From Planctomycetota bacterium (GTDB taxonomy: Bacteria; Planctomycetota; UBA1135; GCA-002686595): a DNA stretch of 64,000 nt. The notes under the pieces were generated by a model, which worked only from the letters and a program-made list of their open reading frames with translations, was not told where the DNA came from and did no database searches. The stretch spans positions 1-64,000 of the forward strand of contig JAEUHZ010000052.1 of the NCBI GenBank assembly GCA_016795205.1. Direction: 5' to 3'. Both the position numbers and the translations under genes were made by a program. Below, piece by piece: positions 8,276 to 16,979 of this stretch; position 1 is the stretch's first letter, and every line of letters begins with the position of its first letter.

Positions 8276-8287
8276 CCTAGTACTAGG
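8276..8287. promoter_or_regulatory. 12-base palindrome CCTAGTACTAGG, possible operator
   Basis: CCTAGTACTAGG is a perfect palindrome that holds two CTAG tetranucleotides, which are rare in this G+C-rich DNA. It lies 38 bases before the ATG of the secreted protein at 8326, a suitable place for a regulator site. Confidence 0.35.
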
Positions 8288-8325
8288 CTCTCTCCACAGA
8301 TTCCGACAACCATCAGGAGATCGTG

Positions 8326-9654
8326 ATGCTTCGTTCCACGCTCACGCTCGCTGGCCTCGTCGCGCTTGGCGCGGCGGCTCAGGCCAACGGCCAATCCACC
8401 AACCGGGTCCAGCCCATCACGGGCGCGGTCCGCGATGGTGGCGTCTACCACGTCGCCACGAACACTTGGACCCGCAAGGCGTCCCAGGTGAACATCGGCG
8501 CCGACATCATCTACAACAACACGTCGACGAACGGCTACTACTCGCCGCTGTCGGACGACATCTACGTCGATGAAGGCCGCATCCCGAGCCCGAGCAGCCC
8601 GAACAACCTGAGCTCGAAGCCCGGCTGCGCGCCCTCCTACACGATCAACGGCGTGCAGATCGCGTACTGCACGGACGAGGTCGCAGGTGGTCAGTTCACG
8701 ATCAACTTCTTCCAGAGCTACGCGGCCTGCTCGACCTCGATCGGCCCCACGCCGACGGGGACGGTCGCGTTCACGGGCGGCCCCGGCGCGCCCGCGCAGG
8801 GCACGCTGGCCTGCTGGATCCTGACGCTCGACCTCGATGGCCCGCCGAGCACGGCGTTCGCCATGCAGGCCGACGGCGACGGCACCTACGCCGCACCGGA
8901 CAACTCGAACCTGTTCGGCTGGGCGATGCGCTCGACGCTGCCGGCCGGCACGCAGATCAACACGGGCCCGTTCATCGCGGGTGACCCGAACGTGGCCCTG
9001 CGCTGGGACGGCACGATCTGGGATCCGACGCCGAACCTGGCCGAGGCGGGCTTCGGCATGGGCACGCTGGACCAGTGGCGCATCGAAGGTGGCCCCACGA
9101 ACCCGGGCTGCTACTTCTTCGGTGGCTTCCCCTTCGCGTCCTTCTGGCTCGAGCTGTACGCCAACGCGTGCGGCCCGGTCGCGGTCGGCACGGCGTTCTG
9201 CTTCGGTGACGGCTCGGGCACGGCCTGCCCGTGCGCGAACAACGGCAACACGGGCAACGGCTGCGCGAACTCGCTGTTCACCGCCGGCGCCAACATCGCC
9301 GGTGTCGGTACGGCGAGCATCTCGGCCGACACCGTGGTCCTGACGGCCACGAACGTCCCGAACTCGAGCGTCCTGTTCTTCCAAGGCACGACGCAGCAGT
9401 CGGGCGGCGCGGGTGCGGTCTTCGGCGACGGCAAGCGCTGCGCCGGCGGCACGGTCATCCGCCTCGGCACGAAGAACGCCTCCGCGAACACGACGACCTA
9501 CCCGCAGGGTGGCGACCCGTCGGTCTCGGTCCGCGGCCTCGTCGTCTCCCCCGGCACGCGCACGTACCAGGCTTGGTACCGCAACGCGGCGGCCTTCTGC
9601 ACGGCGGCCACGTTCAACCTGTCGAACGGCCTCGAGATCAGCTGGGGCACCTGA
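8326..9654 (+). CDS. secreted protein with planctomycete-type C-terminal module
   Basis: 442 residues with a signal peptide (MLRSTLTLAGLVALGAAAQA). The N-terminal part (about 25-280) has no domain I recognise. It is rich in Asn, Thr, Gly and aromatic residues, as in extracellular beta-structured proteins. Residues about 285-442 form the C-terminal module seen again at 17781 and, more divergent, at 58719: AFCFGDGSGTACPCANN, LFFQGTTQQ, FGDGKRCAGGTVIRLGTK, YQAWYRNAAAFC and the final FNLSNGLEISWGT. The ATG at 8326 follows AGGAGA by five bases; a GTG at 8323 is also in frame but too close to the ribosome site. A strong hairpin ends the gene. Function unknown; the module may anchor or export the protein. 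Confidence 0.85.
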   Translation: MLRSTLTLAGLVALGAAAQANGQSTNRVQPITGAVRDGGVYHVATNTWTRKASQVNIGADIIYNNTSTNGYYSPLSDDIYVDEGRIPSPSSPNNLSSKPGCAPSYTINGVQIAYCTDEVAGGQFTINFFQSYAACSTSIGPTPTGTVAFTGGPGAPAQGTLACWILTLDLDGPPSTAFAMQADGDGTYAAPDNSNLFGWAMRSTLPAGTQINTGPFIAGDPNVALRWDGTIWDPTPNLAEAGFGMGTLDQWRIEGGPTNPGCYFFGGFPFASFWLELYANACGPVAVGTAFCFGDGSGTACPCANNGNTGNGCANSLFTAGANIAGVGTASISADTVVLTATNVPNSSVLFFQGTTQQSGGAGAVFGDGKRCAGGTVIRLGTKNASANTTTYPQGGDPSVSVRGLVVSPGTRTYQAWYRNAAAFCTAATFNLSNGLEISWGT

Positions 9655-9709
9655 TCGGCCCTGAGGCGGATCGCCCGCGGCGCGCCCGCGGGTGATGCGC
9701 CGAGACCTG

Positions 9710-9744
9710 GAGCGGGCGGTGTCGCGCGTCGACACCGCCCGCTC
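9710..9744 (+). terminator. strong intrinsic terminator
   Basis: A perfect 15-bp stem (GAGCGGGCGGTGTCG with its complement), loop CGCGT, followed by CGTTTCATT. It lies 55 bases after the stop of the secreted module protein and separates it from the convergent gene at 9912. Confidence 0.85.
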
Positions 9745-9911
9745 CGTTTCATTCCCGAGCCGGGTCGCGCGCGAGGTCCGCGCGCTCGGCCACTGCGAGG
9801 CGTCCGGTGGGGGGGCGAGGGCCGGCGGTCGCGAACCCCTGGCACAGCCCAGGCTCGCCCGGCTGCGCGCCCCGACGTGCGGGCCGAGCGCGAACGCGGC
9901 CTGGGCTGTGG

Positions 9912-11993
9912 TCAGCGCGCCAGCCAGCGCGCGAGCCGCGCCGCCGCGCGTGGGTCGCCCGGGAAGCGTGCCACGAGAGCGCGCGCCTCGTCGCGGGCAC
10001 GCGCCACGTCGCCCAGCTCCGCGATGAGCTCCAGGCGCGCTGCCTGCGCCGTCCAGTACCAACCTTCGGCGTCCGGCTCGGCGCGCTGCGCGAGCGCCTG
10101 CTCGAAGGCGGAGAGCGCCTCGCGCGGGCGGCCTGCGAGGCGCTCGAGCTCGCCGCGCACGAAGGCGACGTCGAAGCGCTCGCGCGGCTCGCGCGCGTGG
10201 GCCGCGGCGCGGTCCAGGGCCGCGCGCGCCTCGTCAGCCGCGGCCGCGCCGTGGGCCACGAGCAGCGCGCGAGCCAGCGTGTAGTGGGCCGCGAAGGCGC
10301 CTGGGACGGCGCGCACGAAGTCGCGCGCGCCGCTCACGGCGTCCGCCGGGAGGCCCAGGGCCCAGGCGGCCTCGATCCGGCCCTGGTGCGCGCCGAACGT
10401 CGCGGGCGCCAGACGCAGCGCGTCCTCGAAGCTGGCACGCGCCTCGGCCGCGCGGCCCGCCGCGAGCAGCGTGAAGCCCAGGTCCTGGCGCGCGAGCGCG
10501 AAGCGCGGGTTGGCGGCGATCGAGGCCCGGTACAGTCGCTCGGCCTCGACCGCGTCCCCGGCCTGCGCGCGCAGGACGCCGAGTTGCCACAGTCCCTTGG
10601 CGGGCGTGCGGTCGACCTCGCGCGGTACGGCCTGCACGCCGAGCCCGAGCAGCGCGGCCGCGACCGTTCCCAGCGCCAGCGCCCGCCAGCGGCGGGCCCG
10701 CAGCGCGTCGAAGCCCAGCACGACGGCCTGCGCCGCGAACACCGCCAGCACCGGCATCATCGGGATGCGAAAGCGCGCGCAGACGAAGAACGCGACGACG
10801 CTCGCGCACCAGGCCGGGACGAACATCCAGGCCGGCGCCAGGCGTCCGAAGCGCCGAAGCGCGAGCGCCCAGCCGACCAGGCCCAGCGGCGCGACGAGCC
10901 CGAAGCCGAACGGCGCCCAGGAGAGCACGGGACCGAACTCGCGCGCGAAGAACCACTCCTCCTGGTTGTTCCCGAGCTCGTGGTCCGTCCAGTACAGGCG
11001 CAGCTTCCACAGCACGTGTCGCGCCGCCGCGAGCGGCTCGCTCGCGATCCAGCTCCAGGCGCGCGCGGCGTAGTGCCGGGACACCTCGCTGGGCCGCAGC
11101 GTGCGACCCTCGGCGACCTCGGCCTGCGCGATCGCGTCGTGGTAGCCGCCCCACCAATCGGGCCGCGTGCCGGGCGCGATCGCGCTGCTGCCGTCCGAGA
11201 CCGGGTTGTTGCCGATCCAGAAGTTGAGCCCGCCTTGCGTGCTGATCAGGACCGGATCACCGCCGGCGAAGGTGTTGTAGAACGTGATCGGCAGGATCGG
11301 CACGAGCGCCGCCGCCGCGTACAGGCTTGCTCGCCGCGCACGCGCGGCCCAGGTCGCCCCCGGCCTGAAGAGCAGCCAGCCACCGACCGCGGCGCCCCAC
11401 AGGAGCACGTTCGGTCGCACGATCGCCGCCACGCCCAGCAGCAACCCGGCCAGCGCCAGGCGCCCGGCCGTCGGGCGGTCGCCGGCGCGCACGGCGCACA
11501 GCACCGCCGCCAAGGTGGTCGGCACCTCGAGCACCGGCAGCAGAAGCTCGCCGTCGAAGTAGACCAGCATGCCGTAGAGCGCCGTGATCGCTGCCGCCAG
11601 GAGCCCGGCGCGGCGATCGAACAACGCGCTGCCCAGCGCATAGACCAGCGCGCACGAACCAGCTCCGACCGCGGCCTGGACGAGGCGCGGCCCGAGCAGG
11701 CCCTCGCCGCACAGGAACGTGAGCGCGGCGAGGAACCAGGGGTAGCCCGGGGCGCGGAAGAACGGCCCGGGCGCGTAGTCCTCGCCGCGCACGAGCGCGC
11801 GGGCCCACTCGAGGTGGTAGAGCGCGTCCATCTGCGGCGCGGTGCACAGCGGGCTGGCCTGCGATTGCAGCACGTACGCGACGCGCACCGCGAGCGCCGC
11901 CACCACGATCCCGAGCAGGATCCAGCGCGCCGCGCGCGGATCGACGTCGCGCGCGCCACCGACGAGCGGCGCGCCCTGCGCCTTGGCGTTCAG
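9912..11993 (-). CDS. family-39-like membrane glycosyltransferase fused to TPR repeats
   Basis: About 693 residues. The first ~420 form a polytopic GT-C membrane domain with the first-loop motif DALYHLEWARALVRGEDYAP and the following FRAPGYPWFLAAL, as in ArnT/PMT-type enzymes that use polyprenyl-phosphate sugars. The soluble C-terminal ~260 residues are tetratricopeptide repeats (WQLGVLRAQAGDAVEAERLY, ARQDLGFTLLAAGRAAEARA, and more). The start is uncertain: no ATG, GTG or TTG occurs close to the sulfatase stop. A CTG at 11991-11993 overlaps that stop (CTGA) and keeps the cytoplasmic N-terminus; the next GTG is at 11906, inside the first helix. It is probably translated by coupling to the upstream sulfatase-fold gene. 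The substrate is unknown. Confidence 0.78.
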   Translation of the reverse strand: MNAKAQGAPLVGGARDVDPRAARWILLGIVVAALAVRVAYVLQSQASPLCTAPQMDALYHLEWARALVRGEDYAPGPFFRAPGYPWFLAALTFLCGEGLLGPRLVQAAVGAGSCALVYALGSALFDRRAGLLAAAITALYGMLVYFDGELLLPVLEVPTTLAAVLCAVRAGDRPTAGRLALAGLLLGVAAIVRPNVLLWGAAVGGWLLFRPGATWAARARRASLYAAAALVPILPITFYNTFAGGDPVLISTQGGLNFWIGNNPVSDGSSAIAPGTRPDWWGGYHDAIAQAEVAEGRTLRPSEVSRHYAARAWSWIASEPLAAARHVLWKLRLYWTDHELGNNQEEWFFAREFGPVLSWAPFGFGLVAPLGLVGWALALRRFGRLAPAWMFVPAWCASVVAFFVCARFRIPMMPVLAVFAAQAVVLGFDALRARRWRALALGTVAAALLGLGVQAVPREVDRTPAKGLWQLGVLRAQAGDAVEAERLYRASIAANPRFALARQDLGFTLLAAGRAAEARASFEDALRLAPATFGAHQGRIEAAWALGLPADAVSGARDFVRAVPGAFAAHYTLARALLVAHGAAAADEARAALDRAAAHAREPRERFDVAFVRGELERLAGRPREALSAFEQALAQRAEPDAEGWYWTAQAARLELIAELGDVARARDEARALVARFPGDPRAAARLARWLAR

Positions 11994-13444
11994 CGCCCGC
12001 CCTCCGTGCCCGTGTAGCCGACGTTCTCCAGCCGCGCGCGCGCCGCGTCGTCGGGCACCACGAGCGGCCCGCGCCGCGGCGGCACTGCGTCGAGACGGCG
12101 CAGGTGCTCGAGCGCCGCCGCGCGCGAGCCCGCCAGGACCTCGGGCTCGGAGGCGGCGCGGTCGTGGCGCTCGCGCGGGTCGCGCGTCCACTCGAAGAGG
12201 AGCGGCAGCGCGCCGCCCTCGATGCGCTTCCAGCGCGCGTCGCGCCAGCTCGAAAGCGCTGCACCCCAGAAGTTGCCGTGGGCGGCCAGACCCTCGAGCG
12301 CGGGCAGCGGGCCCTGGGCCCGCAGCGCGGGAGCCAGATCGCGGCCGCCGAACGTCGCCGGTACCGACAGCCCCGCCAGCGTGCACAGCGTGGGGCCGAG
12401 GTCGACCAGCCCGACCGGCGCGTCCACGGCGCGCGGCGCGAGGCCCGGAGCGCGCACGAGGAGCGGCACGTGGAGCAGCTCGTCGAAGTGCGTGTGACCG
12501 TGCTCCCAGGAGCCGTGCTCGCCGAACTCCTCGCCGTGGTCCGAGGTCAGGATCACGATCGTGCGCGCGTCGAGGCCGCGCTCATGGAGCCCGTCCAGCA
12601 GCCGGCCGACCTCGTGGTCGACGTAGGCCACCTCGCCGTCGTACAGGGCGCGCGCGCGCGCGAGCGTGGGCGCATCGAGCGGCATGCGCCCCAGCCGGTG
12701 CCGCACGACGTGCTCGCGCGAGCCGAAGCGGAAGGCCGTGCTGTCGCGATCGGCGTCGAGCGCGAAGCGCGCACGCCAGGCGGGCGGCGGGTCGTACTCG
12801 GCGTGCGGGTCGAAGTAGTGGACGAAGAGGAAGGACGGCTGCGCGCCGCGCGCGTCGAGCCAGGCCAGCGCCGCGTCCGTCGTCGGTCCCGCCCGGCGCA
12901 CCCCGTGGTTGTCGGGCGCGACCTGCGCGTCGACCGTATCGAAGCCCTGCGCCGTCCCGAACGGCGCGGTGAGGAAGTCGACGTTGACGATCGCGTGCGT
13001 CGCGTAACCAGCGTCCTGGAAACGCTCGGCCAGCGTCGTGAAGCGCGGCTCCAGCGCCCGCCAGCCGCCGGAGACGTCCCCGCCGGCGCCGTGGGCCTCG
13101 GGGGGCAGGCTCGTGAAGAGCGAGGCGAAGGAGGGCAGCGTCCAGGGCGCGTGCGCGAAGGCCGCCTGGAACCGCACGGACTCCGCGGCCAGTGCGTCGA
13201 GTCGCGGGCTCACCCCGGCGCGGCCGCCGGCGTGGCCCAGGGCATCCGCGCGCAGCGTGTCGATCGCGACGAGGAGCACGCTCGGGCCCTGTGGCGCGGG
13301 GCGCTCGGGCGCGCAGCCGGGGAGGAGCAGGGCCGCGAGAACCAGGCTCGCCCCCGCCCGAACGGGGCCGGGCGCGCGGCCGCCGGGCCGCGCGCGGAGG
13401 CCAGCCCTGCGCTGGGACGGAGTGCGGTCGGGGTCGTGGGTCAC
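11990..13444 (-). CDS. sulfatase-fold lipoprotein (alkaline-phosphatase superfamily), Thr at the nucleophile position
   Basis: 484 residues. The N-terminus is arginine-rich, followed by a hydrophobic stretch ending LALLLPGC-like (LVLAALLLPGCAP), so it is probably a lipoprotein. Metal-binding blocks of the sulfatase superfamily are clear: LLVAIDTLRADALGH, PWTLPSFASLFTS and ILTSDHGEEFGEHGSWEHGH. Classical sulfatases have Cys or Ser in C/S-x-P-x-R, which becomes formylglycine. Here the aligned residue is Thr (T-L-P-S-F), as in phosphoryl-transferring relatives, so sulfate hydrolysis is doubtful. It starts with GTG at 13442-13444 and overlaps the glycosyltransferase downstream. Together they may modify the same cell-surface polymer (inference). 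Confidence 0.78.
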   Translation of the reverse strand: MTHDPDRTPSQRRAGLRARPGGRAPGPVRAGASLVLAALLLPGCAPERPAPQGPSVLLVAIDTLRADALGHAGGRAGVSPRLDALAAESVRFQAAFAHAPWTLPSFASLFTSLPPEAHGAGGDVSGGWRALEPRFTTLAERFQDAGYATHAIVNVDFLTAPFGTAQGFDTVDAQVAPDNHGVRRAGPTTDAALAWLDARGAQPSFLFVHYFDPHAEYDPPPAWRARFALDADRDSTAFRFGSREHVVRHRLGRMPLDAPTLARARALYDGEVAYVDHEVGRLLDGLHERGLDARTIVILTSDHGEEFGEHGSWEHGHTHFDELLHVPLLVRAPGLAPRAVDAPVGLVDLGPTLCTLAGLSVPATFGGRDLAPALRAQGPLPALEGLAAHGNFWGAALSSWRDARWKRIEGGALPLLFEWTRDPRERHDRAASEPEVLAGSRAAALEHLRRLDAVPPRRGPLVVPDDAARARLENVGYTGTEGGR

Positions 13445-13598
13445 GGTCGGCGCGCGGGGGGCGCGCCGACACTACGGAGTCGTGCGCCCGCGCGCGAGCG
13501 CCAGGCCCGGCTGGCGTGCCGGAGGCGCGAGTCGAGGCGGGGCGCGGCGAGCGCCGTGGCGCGGCGCGCTGCGGCGGGAGCGCGCGCCCCGGCGCGCG

Positions 13599-14426
13599 TC
13601 AGGGCTTCTTGCCGCCCAGCGCGTCCTGGAGCCCGCCGAGCTTCTTCTGCACGCCCTCGGTGGCCTGCTTCACCGCGTCCTCGAGCGAGCCGCCGAGCTG
13701 GCGCTCGAGCTCGGCCTTGGCGCCCGCGAGCCGGGACTCCAGGTCGCGGGCAAGGTCCTTGGGGAACACGCCTGCGCCGGCCTGCAGGCTGGCCTCGAGC
13801 GCGGCGCGCACGACCGCGGACAGCAACGTGCCGACGATCTCGTGCGTCGCGCCGTCGCTCCGGAACGCGCCGATCTCCACGCGCGGCACGCTGACCCGCA
13901 GCGGGCCCGTCGCGAGCGGCGTGCCCGACAGGACCAGCTCCGCGGAGAGGTCCGTGAGGACGATCCGGTCGACGACCAGCGCGCGCCCCGGACCTGCCGC
14001 GGCCTCCGCCGGGGGGTCCGACTTGGCGCCGCCGCGCGAGCGCACGTGGTCCAGGATGCGGCCGTAGTTCGTGCCCGAGTCGTTGCGCTCGATGCGCAGC
14101 GCCAAGCCGTCGAGCGCGAGCTCACGCACATGGATCTCGTCGGCGAGGAGCGAGCGCGGGTCCCAGTCGGCGCGCGCGGCGCGCAGCGCGAAGAAGGGCT
14201 GCGTGCCGAAGCCCGGCGGGTTCGCGATGCGCAGCCCCGCCAATCCCAGCGAGCCGCCGACGATCCCGGCCGAGACGTCCTCGACGCGCGTCTCGACGCC
14301 GGTGGCCCAGGTGCCTCCGCCCTCGATCGCGGACTTCACGAGGTTGTCCTGGAAGATCCACAGGAGCCCGAGGCCCAGGGCGAGCAGCAGGAAGAGGGTC
14401 CCGACGATCCGGATCACGAGGCGCAT
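13599..14426 (-). CDS. AsmA-like inner-membrane protein
   Basis: 275 residues with one N-terminal membrane helix (IRIVGTLFLLLALGLGLLWI) and a long periplasmic part. The pattern following it (ETRVEDVSAGIVGGSLGLAG, LRIANPPGFGTQPFFALRAA, LALDGLALRIERNDSGTNYG) is the N-terminal region of the AsmA/DUF748 family. AsmA-like proteins bridge the envelope and are linked to lipid transport and outer-membrane assembly. The C-terminal 80 residues are an amphipathic helix rich in Lys, Glu and Ala. The ATG at 14424-14426 sits right before the helix. It is flanked by short gaps and shows no overlap with neighbours. Confidence 0.78.
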   Translation of the reverse strand: MRLVIRIVGTLFLLLALGLGLLWIFQDNLVKSAIEGGGTWATGVETRVEDVSAGIVGGSLGLAGLRIANPPGFGTQPFFALRAARADWDPRSLLADEIHVRELALDGLALRIERNDSGTNYGRILDHVRSRGGAKSDPPAEAAAGPGRALVVDRIVLTDLSAELVLSGTPLATGPLRVSVPRVEIGAFRSDGATHEIVGTLLSAVVRAALEASLQAGAGVFPKDLARDLESRLAGAKAELERQLGGSLEDAVKQATEGVQKKLGGLQDALGGKKP

Positions 14427-14615
14427 GCCGAGCGAGCCTACGCACGGGCCGCGCGGAGTCCAGCGCGGGAGAGCGGGCGTGCCAGACCCGCTGACGATCC
14501 GGGGCGTGGCCGCCGCGGGCGAGCCTGCGGCGCGCGCCCGCCCCGCGAGCGGCCAGTGGGCGGGTGCGCGCTCCGGCCAGCCGAGGCCCGGCCGCGGAGC
14601 GCCCACCCGCCGGCC

Positions 14616-16679
14616 TCAGTCGCAGAACTGCACGTGGATCGCGTTCGTGATCGCCGTGCCGCCCGGCACGCCGCGGTCGCGGAAGAAGGCCTGGTAGTGG
14701 ACCTGCGTCCCGGCCATGCCGGGCGTCAGCGGGATCGGCACGAGCGCCTGGCCCGTTCCGTCGAGCTGGAAGCTCGCGACCGTCGTGAGCGGACCGCCGA
14801 GCAGCAGCGTCCCGCCCTGGTAGGGCACGCTGGCCGAGGCCGGGGCGGCGCGCAACTGGCCGAACGAGTTCGGCAGGCCGTTGCGCACGACGACCGCGAA
14901 GCCGGAGCCCGAGACGCTGGGGTTGCCCGACCACGACACGCCCGGCGTGCGCCCGTTCGAAAGGCGCTTCCCGAGGCCGTACTGGATCGGCGCCACGCAC
15001 GGGTTCGAGAGCAGGTTGACGCTCGCTGAGCCCTTGAGCACGGGCGCGCTCTTGCCGTGCTGGACCCACTGGTCGTAGGCGACCAAGCCGGCGTTGTTCG
15101 TGACGTTCTTGTCGCGCAGGAACTCGATGTACTCCTTCGTCGTGGTCTGGTGGAAGACCTCGACGAGCGCGCTCACCGCTCCGGGCGGGATGGCGAAGGA
15201 CGTGTCGTCCCAGTACTGCTCCTCGGCGTAGGCGTGGGCCACGGGCTCGGCATCGACCGCGTCGAAGCCGGCGTTCGTGAAGCCGCGCGGCGGGATGCGG
15301 TTGTCGTGCACGATCATGTTGTTCAGCACGAAGTGGAAGGACTTGCCGACCGGGAGGCCCGTCGCCGCGGCTTGCGCAGCGTCCAGCCCTTGGTGGATCT
15401 CGTAGACCTTCGTGTCGGCCGTGGTGAGCGTCGCCGTGAGATCGTCGTAGGCGCCACGCTCGGCCACGACCTGGTCGAGGGCGTCCTTGAAGACGACGTG
15501 GAGCCACATCCGGCGCCCCTCGCCGTAGCCCGTCGGGAGCTTGTGGCCGGTCTGGTTCACGACGCGCACGCGCAACTGGCCCTGGTTCGTCCAGGCCAGC
15601 ACGTCGAGCGCGTCGCGCTGCAGGTCGATCGCGCGCGCGATCGAGCCGTCGACCGAGGCCTGCGTGAGGCCCGTCTCGTAGTCCGGGTACAGCGCGCGCA
15701 CCGCGCGCAGCACCCAGGAGTTCACGCCCGTGAAGCCGTGCTGCGGGAGGTCGTTGCGCACGACGGGGTTCAGCACGGGCTGGCACGCGCCCCCGGTCAC
15801 GTCGGGCATGTGGCAGTCCTGGCAGGTCGAGTAGGCGGTCTTGTTCCCGCCGAAACGCGCGCCCATCTCGATCGGCGTCGTCGCGAAGTGGCTCTGCTCC
15901 CACTCGCTGTACGTGCGCTCGATGGGGAACTGCTCGTACTTCTGGTGCGTCGGGTGCGGCTGGTCGAGCGCGTTGAGCGCGAAGCTGCCGTCGGGCTGCT
16001 TGGTCAGCGTGGGGTTCGACAGCTCGTGGCAGGTGCCGCAGTTCAGCGACTCCTGGTGGTACGGCGACTGCTCCCACTCGTGATAGAAGAAGTTCGGCCC
16101 CAGATCGAAGGGGCCGCGCCGACGGTCGAGCGGGTCGATCACGTACTGGCCGTTGCCCGGCGTCGGCGGCAGGCCGCCCCGGCTGGCGACCTGGTCCAGC
16201 ACGCGCGCGTCCGACAGCGGGTTCGCCGGGTCGGCGAAGGGATCGACCATGCGGTGGCACACGTTGCAGTTCACGCCGTCGAGATCCCCCTGGAAGGGAT
16301 CGAGCGCGGAGCCGTCGGCCGGCACGCTGCGGCCGTCGAGCCAAGCCGCCGGTGCGTGGCAGCGCAGGCACCACTCGCCGGCGTGCGCGGCATCCTGGTT
16401 CGCGATCGCCAGCGCGGCGTAGAAGACGGGGTCGCGACCGGCTTGTCCCATCATCGACGCGGCCCAGCGCTCGTAGGGCTCCGTGTGCTCGTCGTAGCCG
16501 CTGTGGCAGCCGGTGCACGAGCCCGAGGACGCGATCGGCTGCAGCAACTCCAGCGGTTGGGTGCCGGGCTGGCGGAAGTCGTTCAGAGTCGTCGGGACCT
16601 GGGTCTGGACGACGGCGCCGGCGGTCAGCGCGCCGATTCCCACGAGGAGAATGGCAATCGGAAGGGGGCGGAGTGCCAC
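14616..16679 (-). CDS. secreted pentaheme cytochrome c with C-terminal module
   Basis: 687 residues. A signal peptide (PIAILLVGIGALTAGAVV) is followed by five CxxCH heme c sites at residues 55 (CTGCH), 104 (CLRCH), 138 (CNVCH), 214 (CGTCH) and 286 (CQDCH). There are additional histidines (HQKYEQFP, HFATTPIEMG) for distal ligation. Residues 290-555 lack hemes and contain GHKLPTGYGEGRRMWLHVVF, a block usual in large multiheme cytochromes of the cytochrome c-554/NrfB-like kind. The last ~130 residues are a Gly/Val-rich beta domain of a second type ending NAIHVQFCD, distinct from that at 8326. It probably carries out extracellular or periplasmic electron transfer; the partner is unknown. It is divergent from the lamin-tail gene. 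Confidence 0.85.
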   Translation of the reverse strand: MALRPLPIAILLVGIGALTAGAVVQTQVPTTLNDFRQPGTQPLELLQPIASSGSCTGCHSGYDEHTEPYERWAASMMGQAGRDPVFYAALAIANQDAAHAGEWCLRCHAPAAWLDGRSVPADGSALDPFQGDLDGVNCNVCHRMVDPFADPANPLSDARVLDQVASRGGLPPTPGNGQYVIDPLDRRRGPFDLGPNFFYHEWEQSPYHQESLNCGTCHELSNPTLTKQPDGSFALNALDQPHPTHQKYEQFPIERTYSEWEQSHFATTPIEMGARFGGNKTAYSTCQDCHMPDVTGGACQPVLNPVVRNDLPQHGFTGVNSWVLRAVRALYPDYETGLTQASVDGSIARAIDLQRDALDVLAWTNQGQLRVRVVNQTGHKLPTGYGEGRRMWLHVVFKDALDQVVAERGAYDDLTATLTTADTKVYEIHQGLDAAQAAATGLPVGKSFHFVLNNMIVHDNRIPPRGFTNAGFDAVDAEPVAHAYAEEQYWDDTSFAIPPGAVSALVEVFHQTTTKEYIEFLRDKNVTNNAGLVAYDQWVQHGKSAPVLKGSASVNLLSNPCVAPIQYGLGKRLSNGRTPGVSWSGNPSVSGSGFAVVVRNGLPNSFGQLRAAPASASVPYQGGTLLLGGPLTTVASFQLDGTGQALVPIPLTPGMAGTQVHYQAFFRDRGVPGGTAITNAIHVQFCD

Positions 16680-16979
16680 GGGTGCTCGGTCCGGGTGTGG
16701 AGTCTTGGAAGCGACGAACCTCGGGTGCCGAAGGTCCGTCGCGGAGGAGTTGGACGCTCCGTCGAGAGCGTGCGAGCGAACTGAATCCTCACCCGGATTC
16801 GCCGGGTGGTCAAGGCCGCAAAGGTGCGCAGGGAAGCGGCTTCCGGGCGCGGATGTCGGAATTTTCTGCGGAACCCTGCGACCCGGAGCGCGGACCGCGG
16901 TCTGCGGGTTGCACGCGCGCGGGGCTCGGAGCGGCGCGCGCGGGCCGGCGACAGTCCCCGCTCCGGATCTGGATCACCC
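16680..16979. promoter_or_regulatory. divergent intergenic region between cytochrome and lamin-tail genes
   Basis: A 300-base stretch with no gene that must hold promoters for two divergent secreted proteins. A lower-G+C patch, GGAATTTTCTGC near 16858-16869, is the most promoter-like part. I see no clear -35/-10 pair or operator. Confidence 0.35.

Larger units (their letters stand above)
7960..8325. other. long leader/promoter region of the secreted module protein
   Basis: About 370 bases with no credible gene. It is less G+C-rich than its surroundings near 8120-8140, where TGATAC (8130-8135) could be a -10 element; I cannot fix a -35. It contains two perfect palindromes (8223-8238 and 8276-8287) and ends in an AGGAGA ribosome site at 8315-8320. 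The length suggests a regulated or long-leader mRNA for the gene at 8326. Confidence 0.45.
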
